A DNA stretch of 64,000 bases from an uncultured Pelagibacteraceae bacterium (GTDB lineage Bacteria > Pseudomonadota > Alphaproteobacteria > Pelagibacterales > Pelagibacteraceae), in the NCBI GenBank assembly GCA_902613545.1, contig CACMHW010000004.1, positions 1-64,000 of the forward strand. The letters are read 5' to 3'. Shown here piece by piece: positions 17,272 through 25,457 of the stretch. Below the pieces are notes generated by a model, which searched no databases, was not told the origin of the DNA, and was given only the letters and a program-made list of their open reading frames with translations. The translations under genes and the position numbers were made by a program. The first letter of the stretch is position 1; each line of letters opens with the position of its first letter.

Positions 17272-18018
17272 ATGGAAAATAAAAATAAAGTTCTACTAAA
17301 GGTTGAAAATGCTGGCGTTTCTATAAATGACAAATCTTTAGTTAAAGGAGTTTCATTTGAGATTAAACAAGGTGAGATAGTCACTTTGATAGGTCCAAAT
17401 GGCTCTGGGAAATCAACAACAGCAAAAATTGCTTTAGGAATTTATAAAAAGATAGATGGCAAAGTTAAAAAATATACTGACAAAATTGGATACGTGCCTC
17501 AAAAAATTTCAATAGATTGGACCTTGCCAATAAGAGTATTGGATTTTATGACTTTGACAGAAGAATTAACTCAAGATCAAATTAATATTGCTTTAAATTT
17601 AACTGGTGTTGAACACCTAAAAAATAAAAGTTTAAGTAATTTATCTGGAGGAGAGTTCCAAAGAGTTTTGATAGCAAGAGCTATTTCTAAAAAACCAGAA
17701 TTATTAGTTCTTGATGAGCCAGTACAAGGTGTTGATTTTAAAGGTGAAATTGCTCTATATGAATTAATCAAACAAATTTCAGAAAAAATGAAATGTGGAA
17801 TTCTTTTAATTTCACATGATCTACATGTAGTAATGTCTGCAACTGATTTTGTATTATGTTTAAATGGACATGTATGTTGTTCTGGAGCACCTCATAAAGT
17901 CGTTAAAGACAGTAAATATAAGGAATTGTTCGGAGATAGAGCTTCCAATATCTTATCTTTATATGAGCATAAACATGATCATACTCACTCTCAAGATGGA
18001 ACAATAGATCAAAAATAA
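17272..18018 (+). CDS. znuC: Zinc ABC transporter ATPase
   Basis: A 248-residue ABC ATPase: Walker A GPNGSGKST (about residue 43), signature LSGGEFQR, Walker B ELLVLDEPVQGVD, and switch histidine in LLISHDLHVV. The C-terminus is histidine-rich (YEHKHDHTHSQD), as in other ZnuC proteins. It powers zinc uptake with ZnuA and ZnuB. The gene is the first of a plus-strand operon znuC-znuB-zur, with 1 base between it and znuB. It starts 24 bases after the second Zur box. Confidence 0.95.
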   Translation: MENKNKVLLKVENAGVSINDKSLVKGVSFEIKQGEIVTLIGPNGSGKSTTAKIALGIYKKIDGKVKKYTDKIGYVPQKISIDWTLPIRVLDFMTLTEELTQDQINIALNLTGVEHLKNKSLSNLSGGEFQRVLIARAISKKPELLVLDEPVQGVDFKGEIALYELIKQISEKMKCGILLISHDLHVVMSATDFVLCLNGHVCCSGAPHKVVKDSKYKELFGDRASNILSLYEHKHDHTHSQDGTIDQK

Positions 18019-18019
18019 T

Positions 18020-18823
18020 ATGCTTAATGATTTTTTTATAAGAGCTTTACTTGCAGGAATTGGAATAGCTTTAATAACAGGTCCAATAGGATGCTTTGTA
18101 ATTTGGAGAAGATTGTCTTTTTTTGCAGGTACACTTGCGCATTCAGCTTTATTAGGTGTAACTATGGCTTTGGTATTTGAACTTAATATTGCTTTTTCAG
18201 TTTTTTTAATATCAGCAGTTTTAGCAATTTTTCTCCTTCAATTACAAACTAAAACAAATCTTCCTAACGATGCTTTGTTAGGTTTATTAGCCCATTCATC
18301 GCTAGCAATAGGACTTGTAATTATTGGATTTTTAACAACTATTAGATTTGATGTTATGGGTTTGTTATTTGGCGATATATTAGCTGTAAGTCAAAGTGAT
18401 TTGTTATTAATTTGGGGTGGTGGCGTATTTATTTTAATAATTTTAAAGATTATTTGGAAACCTTTGTTTGCTTCCACAATAAATTATGATTTAGCTAAAG
18501 CAGAAGGGATGAACCCTGATAGGTATAATGCAATATTCACAATTTTGATGGCAGCAATAATTGCTATTTCAATTAAAATAGTCGGACTTCTTTTAATAAC
18601 TGGAATGCTAATAATTCCCGCAGCTCTTGCAAGAAATATATCTAACAATCCATTACAGATGGTTATTTTATCGACAATTGGAGGACTATTATCTATTTTA
18701 ATAGGATTATTTTCTTCTTTAGAATTTAATACCGCATCAGGTCCATCAATAATAACCGCAGCTTTAATACTTTTTTGTTTTTCACTTTTAAAGTTTAAAA
18801 AATATTCCGAATTGAAAAAATGA
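18020..18823 (+). CDS. znuB: Zinc ABC transporter permease
   Basis: A 267-residue permease of the ABC-3 family with about eight membrane segments. It opens with the family pattern FFIRALLAGIGIALITGPIGCFVIWRRLSFFAGTLAHSALLG and ends with KIVGLLLITGMLIIPAALARN. It forms the inner-membrane channel for zinc together with ZnuC. The gene starts almost directly at the end of znuC, so translation is probably coupled. zur follows after 23 bases. Confidence 0.95.
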   Translation: MLNDFFIRALLAGIGIALITGPIGCFVIWRRLSFFAGTLAHSALLGVTMALVFELNIAFSVFLISAVLAIFLLQLQTKTNLPNDALLGLLAHSSLAIGLVIIGFLTTIRFDVMGLLFGDILAVSQSDLLLIWGGGVFILIILKIIWKPLFASTINYDLAKAEGMNPDRYNAIFTILMAAIIAISIKIVGLLLITGMLIIPAALARNISNNPLQMVILSTIGGLLSILIGLFSSLEFNTASGPSIITAALILFCFSLLKFKKYSELKK

Positions 18824-18846
18824 TAATTAATTAGTAAATTATATTT

Positions 18847-19245
18847 ATGGCAAGAGCACAAACACTTTCTAGAAACCAACAAATAGTTTTAGATATTATT
18901 GAGAAGGCAAAAGGTCCTTTAAAAGCTTATTCCATATTATTTAATGTACAAAAAAAAGGAATTAAAGCCCCTCAACAAATTTATCGAGCATTGGATAAGT
19001 TGATTGGAATGGGAAAAATTCATAAAATAGAAAGTAAAAATGCTTTTGTTGCATGCAGAAGCTCAGATTGTGAAATTTCAAAAGCAACAGCATTTTCAAT
19101 TTGTGAAAGTTGCGAAATGGTTGATGAGATCAGCGATACCAAACTTTCAAAATATTTATCAGGTTTTAATCATAAAAAAGGAATGAAATTTAAAAGATTT
19201 AACTTAGAATTTTTTGGTATCTGTAAAAAGTGTAAAAAAGATTAA
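18847..19245 (+). CDS. zur: Fur-family regulator, probable zinc uptake regulator Zur
   Basis: A 132-residue Fur-type protein with an N-terminal winged helix (LSRNQQIVLDIIEKAKGPLKAYSILFNVQKKGIKAPQQIYRALDKLI) and a C-terminal metal domain with two Cys pairs: CESCEMV and CKKCKKD. Together with VACRSSDCE these suggest a structural zinc site. Its place in the znu operon and the Zur boxes upstream identify it as Zur rather than Fur or Mur. It should repress znuA and its own operon when zinc is plentiful. Confidence 0.9.
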   Translation: MARAQTLSRNQQIVLDIIEKAKGPLKAYSILFNVQKKGIKAPQQIYRALDKLIGMGKIHKIESKNAFVACRSSDCEISKATAFSICESCEMVDEISDTKLSKYLSGFNHKKGMKFKRFNLEFFGICKKCKKD

Positions 19246-19317
19246 ATCAACTTTAAATATTTCTGCGACAATACTCTCTTTTCATTAAAATTCTTTATAA
19301 ATTAATATAATATCAAC

Positions 19318-19324
19318 AGAAGGA
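19318..19324 (+). promoter_or_regulatory. Ribosome binding site of the first ProX gene
   Basis: AGAAGGA lies 5 bases before the ATG at 19330. A TATAAT hexamer at 19306-19311 may be the -10 box, with no strong -35 at normal spacing. Clear Shine-Dalgarno sequences are uncommon in this window, so this one suggests high expression. Confidence 0.6.
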
Positions 19325-19329
19325 TAATT

Positions 19330-20271
19330 ATGAAATTATTAAAAATATTAATAACAATAGTTTTTGTTTCAACATTAAGTTTATCAATAAATGCAAAAGA
19401 AATAAAAATGGGTAAAGCTGATTGGGACACAGGTTATTTTCAAGCAGAAGTTTATAAAAAAGCACTAGAAAAAATGGGTTATAAAGTTACAGGCCCGACT
19501 GTTATGAAACCACAGGTATTTTATGTTGCGGCAGCTGCAGGAGATATGGATCTTTGGGTTAATGGATGGTTTGGAAATCACGATTCTTATGTCAAAGAGG
19601 CAATGGGTAAGGTTAAGCCTGTTGGTTTCGTTGCAAAAAGTGGTGGCTTGCAAGGTTACTTAATTGACAAAAAAACTGCAGATAAATTTAACATTAAATC
19701 TGTAATGGATATAAAAAATCACGCTAAAGAGTTTGACTCAAATGGCGATGGTAAAGCAGATATGGTTGCTTGCCATCCAGGATGGGGTTGCGAAAAAATT
19801 ATATCAAGACATTTTGAGGAACTTGGTCTGGGTGAATTTATTAATCCAATAAAAGCAGATTACTCAGCTGCTATGGCAGATATAATTTCAAGATATAAAA
19901 ATGGTAAATCTGTTTTATTTTATACTTGGACTCCGAACTGGACAGTCGGCACTTTAAAATTAGGTGAAGATGTAGTTTGGATCGAAGCTCCTTTTAGTGA
20001 AACAAAAGTTGTTAGCGTACCAAATGCAACAAAGTCAAAACTTAATATGGGATTTGGTGTGAACGACATTAGACCGGCTGCAAATGTTGATTTTTTAAAA
20101 GCTAATCCAAAAGTAGAAAAGTTTTTAAAAAAAGCATCTATTCCTTTAGCTGATATTGCTGCTCAGAACTTAAAAATGAATAAGGGTGAGAAAAGTGAAA
20201 AAGCAATAAAGAAACATGCTGAAGAGTGGATTAAATCAAATCAAAAAACTTTTAATAGTTGGATAAACTAA
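19330..20271 (+). CDS. ProX-type glycine betaine/choline-class binding protein, copy 1
   Basis: A 313-residue periplasmic binding protein with a signal peptide (IVFVSTLSLSINA-K). It follows E. coli ProX closely in layout: KADWDTGYFQAEVY, a Trp in DLWVNGWFGNHD, GYLIDKKTADKF, the FDSNGDGKADM stretch, a Trp in HPGWGCEK and YTWTPNWTVG. These three tryptophans correspond to the aromatic box that holds the quaternary ammonium group. It is a close paralogue of the next gene, which differs at several pocket-adjacent residues (for example HPGWGC here, PPGWGC there). Likely imports betaine or a related osmolyte. Confidence 0.88.
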   Translation: MKLLKILITIVFVSTLSLSINAKEIKMGKADWDTGYFQAEVYKKALEKMGYKVTGPTVMKPQVFYVAAAAGDMDLWVNGWFGNHDSYVKEAMGKVKPVGFVAKSGGLQGYLIDKKTADKFNIKSVMDIKNHAKEFDSNGDGKADMVACHPGWGCEKIISRHFEELGLGEFINPIKADYSAAMADIISRYKNGKSVLFYTWTPNWTVGTLKLGEDVVWIEAPFSETKVVSVPNATKSKLNMGFGVNDIRPAANVDFLKANPKVEKFLKKASIPLADIAAQNLKMNKGEKSEKAIKKHAEEWIKSNQKTFNSWIN

Positions 20272-20292
20272 AAATAAATTAGCAAATAAGAA

Positions 20293-20318
20293 TATATGCG
20301 CACGATAGTGCGCATATA
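20293..20318 (+). other. Strong hairpin between the two ProX genes
   Basis: An 11-bp perfect inverted repeat, TATATGCGCAC and GTGCGCATATA, encloses a GATA tetraloop. It is by far the most GC-rich stem in this region. A T-tract does not follow directly (CTTTTTAG appears only at 20330-20337), so it may be a weak terminator or a 3'-protecting hairpin that makes copy 1 and copy 2 mRNA levels differ. Confidence 0.65.
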
Positions 20319-20390
20319 AGACATATCTCACTTTTTAGTTGTATTACGGTTACATTCAAAATTTATACATGTTAAAATTTTATAAATTTA

Positions 20391-20396
20391 GGAGGG
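20391..20396 (+). promoter_or_regulatory. Strong ribosome binding site of the second ProX gene
   Basis: GGAGGG is centred 6-7 bases before the ATG at 20400. This is the best Shine-Dalgarno match seen in the window and suggests that copy 2 is the more highly translated binding protein. Confidence 0.75.
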
Positions 20397-20399
20397 AAG

Positions 20400-21341
20400 A
20401 TGAGATATTTTAAACATTTAGTATCAATAATTGCAGCTCTTACTATTAGTAGTGCTGTATTTGCCAATGAGATCAAAATGGGTAAGGCAGACTGGGATAC
20501 AGGTTATTTTCAGGCTGAGATCTATAAGGCAGCTCTTGAGAAAATGGGTTACAAAGTTTCAGGCCCAACTGTAATGAAACCTCAAGTGTTTTATGTAGCG
20601 GCAACATCAGGTGATGTTGATTTATGGGTGAACGGCTGGTTCGGAACTCATGATGGTTACATTTCAGAATCTAAAGGAAAAGTTAAACCAGTTGGTTATG
20701 TAATGAAAGGTGGAGGAGCCCAAGGTTACTTAATTGATAAAAAATCAGCAGATAAATTTGGTATCAAAAGCGTAATGGATATCAAAAAACATGCAAAAGA
20801 GTTTGACTCAAATGGAGATGGAAAAGCAGACATGGTTGCTTGCCCTCCAGGCTGGGGTTGTGAAAAACAAATCACAAAACACTTTGATGAACTTGGATTA
20901 GGTGAATTTATCAATCCAGTAAAAGCAGACTACTCAGCTTCAATGGCAGATGCAGTGTCTAAGTATAAAAATGGAAAATCAATTCTATTTTATACATGGA
21001 CACCTAACTGGACTGTTGGTGCTTTAAAACTTGGTAAAGATGTAGTTTGGATTGAAGTTCCATATAGTAAAACAAAACCAACTAAGATCGCTAATGCTAC
21101 AAAATCTAAAGTAAATTTAGGTTTTGGTGCTGATGACATTAGACCAGCAGCTAACGTAGATTTTCTTAAAGCAAATCCAAAGGTAGAAAAAATGCTTAAA
21201 AAAGCCTCAATACCTCTTGGAGATATTGCTGCTCAGAACTTGAAGATGAACAAGGGTGAGAAAAGCGAAAAAGCTATTAAGAAACACGCAGCTGAATGGA
21301 TAAAAGCTAATCAAAGTACGTTTGATAGTTGGATCAAGTAA
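20400..21341 (+). CDS. ProX-type glycine betaine-class binding protein, copy 2
   Basis: A 313-residue paralogue of the preceding gene, the same length and collinear throughout, with its own signal peptide (IIAALTISSAVFA-N). All aromatic-box segments are kept: DLWVNGWFGTHD, PPGWGCEK, YTWTPNWTVG. Most differences are conservative and spread through the protein, so this is an old rather than recent tandem duplication. The permease gene follows after 18 bases, so this copy is probably the principal partner of the transporter. SAR11 cells are known to import glycine betaine and related compounds as carbon, methyl and nitrogen sources. Confidence 0.88.
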   Translation: MRYFKHLVSIIAALTISSAVFANEIKMGKADWDTGYFQAEIYKAALEKMGYKVSGPTVMKPQVFYVAATSGDVDLWVNGWFGTHDGYISESKGKVKPVGYVMKGGGAQGYLIDKKSADKFGIKSVMDIKKHAKEFDSNGDGKADMVACPPGWGCEKQITKHFDELGLGEFINPVKADYSASMADAVSKYKNGKSILFYTWTPNWTVGALKLGKDVVWIEVPYSKTKPTKIANATKSKVNLGFGADDIRPAANVDFLKANPKVEKMLKKASIPLGDIAAQNLKMNKGEKSEKAIKKHAAEWIKANQSTFDSWIK

Positions 21342-21359
21342 AGGTTCAGGTTAATTTTA

Positions 21360-22211
21360 ATGAGTTTAAAATTAGCCCCATCAGATTACGAAATATACAT
21401 TCCAATAGGTGAATGGATAGAAGGAAATATTAAAGAGTGGCTGTTTGAACAAAGGCCACTCTTTAAAAAAATTTCAGCACCTATAGACACTGTATTAAAT
21501 AGTTTAGACTCTCTTTTTAATTTTATTCCTTTTCCGATCATACTTTTAATATTTATAATTTTCGCTTACAGAACAAATGGAATTAAATTTGCAATATTTT
21601 CTTTTGTAAGTTTAGTTTTTATTGATCTTGTTGACCTTTGGTCAGAAAGTATGACCACGCTTGCAATGATTTTTACTGCTGTTTTATTTTGTATGTTAAT
21701 TGGAATTCCTCTTGGCATTATTGCCTCGAGAAGTAACACTTTTGAAATTATTTTACGTCCTATACTTGATATAATGCAAACAATACCAAGTTTCGTATAT
21801 TTAATACCTGTAGTTATGCTTTTTGGAGTTGGCTTAACTCCTGGAGTAGTTGCTACAATTATATTTGCTTTACCACCAATTATTCGATTAACAAATTTAG
21901 GTATTAGGCAAGTTGGTAAAGGATTTAAAGAGGCAGGATCAAGTTTAGGACTTACAAGATTCTTAATATTAATTAAAATTGAAATTCCTTTGTCTTTAAA
22001 AACTATAATGGCAGGAGTTAATCAAACTCTAATGCTTGCTTTATCTATGGTAGTTATTGCTGCTTTAATAGGTGCAGGAGGACTAGGCTTAACAGTATAT
22101 ATTGCTCTGGGAAGGCTCGATGTTGGTTCTGCAGTTATTGGCGGAACAGGAATTGTAATTCTAGCAATTATATTAGATAGAATTACACAAAAAATAATTA
22201 AATCACACTAA
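21360..22211 (+). CDS. ProW/OpuAB-type ABC permease
   Basis: A 283-residue inner-membrane permease. The N-terminal soluble stretch (YEIYIPIGEWIEGNIKEWLF) and the first hydrophobic segment FIPFPIILLIFIIFAY are as in ProW. The binding-protein-dependent transport domain spans about residues 90-280, with GIPLGIIASRS and the EAA loop FKEAGSSLGLTRFLILIKIEIPLSL. It forms the channel for the two upstream ProX proteins. The ATPase (ProV/OpuAA) is not next to it; the following gene is a convergent methyltransferase whose 3' end overlaps this one. The ATPase must be encoded elsewhere. Confidence 0.88.
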   Translation: MSLKLAPSDYEIYIPIGEWIEGNIKEWLFEQRPLFKKISAPIDTVLNSLDSLFNFIPFPIILLIFIIFAYRTNGIKFAIFSFVSLVFIDLVDLWSESMTTLAMIFTAVLFCMLIGIPLGIIASRSNTFEIILRPILDIMQTIPSFVYLIPVVMLFGVGLTPGVVATIIFALPPIIRLTNLGIRQVGKGFKEAGSSLGLTRFLILIKIEIPLSLKTIMAGVNQTLMLALSMVVIAALIGAGGLGLTVYIALGRLDVGSAVIGGTGIVILAIILDRITQKIIKSH

Positions 22212-23111
22212 AGACTTTAATTTTTCGATATGTTTTGGAGTAATTTCGCAACATCCTCCAATGATTTTTGCTCCATTGCTCTTTAATTTTTTACAAATTT
22301 CAAGGAACTTTTTGGGAGTAAGATCTTTTCTTTTTCCAAGCTGAACTTTAGGATTATTTGAGTCGGGTTTCCAACCTGGCGGAATATGCTCAAAAGCATT
22401 GATTTTAAATCCAAATGGGACTTTAAGTTTTTTTGCGTCTTGTATAACTTCGTTTAAATCCTCAAAAGAAACACAAGAAGCCATAATTCCAATGGGTTTA
22501 TGTTTTTGAACTTTTTTTGCAACAGTTATAAATTTTTCACCTGAGGGTAACAATCCTTTACTCCTAATGTGGATACCGACTAAAATTTTTTTCTTGTATT
22601 TTTTAATTGCATTTAAACCCAATGAACATTCTTTCCAACTACTCATTACATCTAGATAAAAGAAATCCACATATGGATTGAGATATTTTGCCTGAGATTT
22701 AAAACTTTCCTTTATAAATTTTAAATCTTTTCCAAGATCAGCAAAATAAGTAAAGTTTTGAGGAGGCAAACTTCCAGCAATTAAAACTTTTTTCTTGGAC
22801 ATCGTAACAGCTCTTTTAGCTAATTTTCCAGCTAGAACGTTAAGATTTTTATATTCTTTTACCAAAGCATTTTCGATGAGCCTTCTTTTTCTACTACCAA
22901 AGCTATTAGTCACTATAATTTCTGCTCCAGCTTTTATAAAATCTAAATGAGTTTTTACGACTGTTTTGTGATATTTTCGATTATATAATGCTGAGGCCCC
23001 CCATAGGGTCCCGTGAGGTTTTACTCCACGGTTAAGGAGTTCTTGGCCCATACCCCCATCTAAAATTCTTGTTTGTTGAAAAAAATTATTATCCAGAGAT
23101 TTCAATTCCAA
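22203..23111 (-). CDS. Homocysteine S-methyltransferase (BHMT/MmuM-like)
   Basis: A 302-residue zinc-dependent methyltransferase that makes methionine from homocysteine. RILDGGMGQELLNRG opens the TIM barrel. The zinc cysteines are in IMASCVSF and the C-terminal GGCCEITPKHI. The donor could be glycine betaine, S-methylmethionine or DMSP. Its position, tail to tail with a betaine-type transporter, favours betaine, but this is inference. Its first 23 bases overlap the 3' end of a small membrane-protein gene on the same strand, suggesting co-transcription. Confidence 0.85.
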   Translation of the reverse strand: MELKSLDNNFFQQTRILDGGMGQELLNRGVKPHGTLWGASALYNRKYHKTVVKTHLDFIKAGAEIIVTNSFGSRKRRLIENALVKEYKNLNVLAGKLAKRAVTMSKKKVLIAGSLPPQNFTYFADLGKDLKFIKESFKSQAKYLNPYVDFFYLDVMSSWKECSLGLNAIKKYKKKILVGIHIRSKGLLPSGEKFITVAKKVQKHKPIGIMASCVSFEDLNEVIQDAKKLKVPFGFKINAFEHIPPGWKPDSNNPKVQLGKRKDLTPKKFLEICKKLKSNGAKIIGGCCEITPKHIEKLKSLV

Positions 23112-23274
23112 AAAAAGTAGATATTAAAATAATGATTGCAAAAATAGCAAACCACATAAACCACTGAGATGCTACTTTTACTAATGAACCTTTATCAATA
23201 CCTTTCCAAGGCATAAATGTGTAAGTGGCTAGTGTGACTAGAATAAAAAATAAAAGTAAATTAGTTAAAGTCAT
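23089..23274 (-). CDS. Small two-helix membrane protein, unknown
   Basis: A 61-residue protein made almost wholly of two hydrophobic segments (about residues 4-20 and 36-56) joined by a short basic loop, MPWKGIDKGSLVK. I do not recognise the family. The compact arrangement, ATG start, and overlap with the following methyltransferase gene on the same strand favour a real gene. It may be a small inner-membrane protein. A spurious frame is possible. Confidence 0.55.
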   Translation of the reverse strand: MTLTNLLLFFILVTLATYTFMPWKGIDKGSLVKVASQWFMWFAIFAIIILISTFFGIEISG

Positions 23275-23308
23275 AATAAGACTTTATACTTGAATTTATG
23301 GATATAAA

Positions 23309-24331
23309 TCAATTTATTATTTTTTCTAATTTCTTAGATAAATAGGAAAATACTTTTAGAGAGCCCTTGGGGTTTAGATGCAATTCATCATAAAAATCAT
23401 CATAATTCAAATCGATTTCCTTAGCTAAATTTATACATTTCAAATTTTGATTTTTACAATGTTCCATCACAGCTACAGATGCTGAAAAAAGCTCAGAATT
23501 AATCCCATAACCTGATGTTTGAGTTATATAAACAGGAATAGCATTTTGCTCCCTCACTTTATTCGTAAGAGTATTCAACAATAAGACATACTTATCAAAA
23601 AATAATTTATTAATTCCATTGTTTGATTGAAATTCTTTGTAATTTATAAATTTTTTTTTAGACCGCTCTCCATATACAACACCTTTTTTATTTACAATAT
23701 TTGCGCCTTTTTGAATATTATAACTTAAATATAATTTTGCCTTCAAAAGACGAAAATTTTTGTACAAAAAGGAATTAGACTCCAAATATTCTCTAAGATT
23801 ACCTTTAAAATCTGACTCTTTAAAATCATCGACTGATTTATATTTATAATTCAATAAATTTCGATCATTTATGCCTAAGTAAAAAATATAGAATTTGGGA
23901 CTTAATTTATTAATCTTATTAAACCATAGATCAAAGGAATTTATATGACCTCTAATTGAAAGACCATCTACACCGGCATTAACTATTTTTTTTTCCTTAA
24001 AATGATTATCCAAATTTCCCACAATTGTATCTTGGTAATTTAAAAATTTTTGATTAGTTGTTGATCCACCAGTAAAAACAACATCTATACTATTTTCTTT
24101 AATTGGTGTTTCATCATATCTGAATGCATTAGAGTCTCTTTTATATAAAGACTCTCCTTTATAATTTGAAAAATTAAATTTATAAACTCTATAAATGTTT
24201 CTTTCAGAAGATAAACGATAAGAAAAATTATTTTTAAACCACGTTCCAAAAATTAATTCAATTATCACTAACAGAATGAAAAAGATTAAAAAATTAAAGA
24301 AAATTGTTTTTAAAAATTGAAGTATTTTCAA
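23309..24331 (-). CDS. Membrane-anchored SGNH-hydrolase-like protein
   Basis: A 340-residue protein with one N-terminal membrane helix (about residues 10-28) and a likely periplasmic catalytic domain. The SGNH blocks can be followed: block I VVFTGGSTTNQKF with the nucleophile serine, block II NAGVDGLS, block III YLGINDRN, block V DELHLNPKG with the Asp/His pair. Such enzymes often acetylate or deacetylate surface glycans or act as esterases. It ends 1 base after prpC's stop region on the same strand. Its target is unknown; an envelope polysaccharide is a guess. Confidence 0.75.
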   Translation of the reverse strand: MKILQFLKTIFFNFLIFFILLVIIELIFGTWFKNNFSYRLSSERNIYRVYKFNFSNYKGESLYKRDSNAFRYDETPIKENSIDVVFTGGSTTNQKFLNYQDTIVGNLDNHFKEKKIVNAGVDGLSIRGHINSFDLWFNKINKLSPKFYIFYLGINDRNLLNYKYKSVDDFKESDFKGNLREYLESNSFLYKNFRLLKAKLYLSYNIQKGANIVNKKGVVYGERSKKKFINYKEFQSNNGINKLFFDKYVLLLNTLTNKVREQNAIPVYITQTSGYGINSELFSASVAVMEHCKNQNLKCINLAKEIDLNYDDFYDELHLNPKGSLKVFSYLSKKLEKIIN

Positions 24332-24332
24332 A

Positions 24333-25457
24333 TTATCTTTGGTTTAAAAGCATAACTTCTCTTACATCTGCACCTCTATATTTAGATAGCGGTCTTATAA
24401 GTTTGTTAGAAGTATGCTGTTCCATAATATGCGCAGACCATCCTGTAATTCGTGACATCACAAATATTGGTGTGTAAAAGTCAATGTCAATCCCCATCAT
24501 GTAATATGTAGGACCACACGGAAAATCGACGTTTGGATGAATATTTTTTTTATCCAGCATTACCTTTTCTAAAATTTCATACATTTTTGTATACTTTTCT
24601 TTTTTGAGTAACTTCGCTACTTTAAACATATAATGTTTCATAGTTGGTACACGTGAGTCTCCTGTTCTATAAACCCTATGTCCAAAACCCATTACAACTT
24701 TCTTTTTAGCCAGAGCATTTTCTATCCAAGCTTTCGCTTTTTCAGGTCTTCCAATTTCTTTCATCATATGCATAACCGCTTCATTAGCACCGCCGTGAAG
24801 AGGACCTTTTAATGAAGCTATTGCTCCAGTAATCGCACCATGAAGATCAGATAAACTAGATGTTATTGTTCTAGCTGTAAAAGTTGAAACATTAAAGCTA
24901 TGTTCTGCGTATAAAATTAAAGATATATCGAAAGCTCGAACAATTTCTTTGTCAGGAACTTTGTTAAACATCATTTTAAAAAAGTTTTCAGAAAAAGATA
25001 ACTTGTTATTAGGGTTTATAATTTTTTTTCCTTTTCTAGACCTAAAATAAGCTGCTACTGCCGTTGGTGTTTTAGCAAATATCCGCATTGCTTTTCTCAT
25101 ATTTGCTTTGGGAGAATTATCTTTTGTATCTTTGTCCTCTAGCGCCATCAAACTCACACAAGTTCTAATTACATCCATTGGATGAGCATTTCTTGGCATC
25201 TTTTTAATATCACTTAAAATTTGTTTTGAGAGTTTTCTCTCGGATCTTTCTTGTTTTATAAATTTTTTTAGCTGCGATCTGTTTGGTAATTCACCGTTGA
25301 GCACTAAATAAGCAACTTCCTCAAAGTCACATTTATCACAAAGTTCTTGTACTGTATAACCTCTGTAAGTTAATGCACTAAGCTCTGGTACTACTTGTGA
25401 TATGGTTGTTTCATCGACAACTATTCCTAATAAACCTTTTTTAATTTCTTCACTCAT
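24333..25457 (-). CDS. prpC: 2-methylcitrate synthase
   Basis: A 374-residue citrate-synthase-fold enzyme. The catalytic segments are LYAEHSFNVSTFTART (His), GPLHGGANEAVMHMM (His) and the Asp in VDFPCGPTYYMMGI. The short length, lack of the NADH-binding N-terminal domain, and close link to prpB identify it as methylcitrate synthase (propionyl-CoA plus oxaloacetate) rather than housekeeping GltA; citrate synthase activity as well is likely. It overlaps prpB by a single base, so the two are translated as a pair. prpD is not in the window. Confidence 0.88.
   Translation of the reverse strand: MSEEIKKGLLGIVVDETTISQVVPELSALTYRGYTVQELCDKCDFEEVAYLVLNGELPNRSQLKKFIKQERSERKLSKQILSDIKKMPRNAHPMDVIRTCVSLMALEDKDTKDNSPKANMRKAMRIFAKTPTAVAAYFRSRKGKKIINPNNKLSFSENFFKMMFNKVPDKEIVRAFDISLILYAEHSFNVSTFTARTITSSLSDLHGAITGAIASLKGPLHGGANEAVMHMMKEIGRPEKAKAWIENALAKKKVVMGFGHRVYRTGDSRVPTMKHYMFKVAKLLKKEKYTKMYEILEKVMLDKKNIHPNVDFPCGPTYYMMGIDIDFYTPIFVMSRITGWSAHIMEQHTSNKLIRPLSKYRGADVREVMLLNQR

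Noticed and set aside
22203-23308. SAM-responsive riboswitch ahead of the homocysteine methyltransferase
   Set aside because: Upstream bases lie in or next to a small membrane gene, and I saw no pseudoknot pattern of the SAM-II or SAM-V type.
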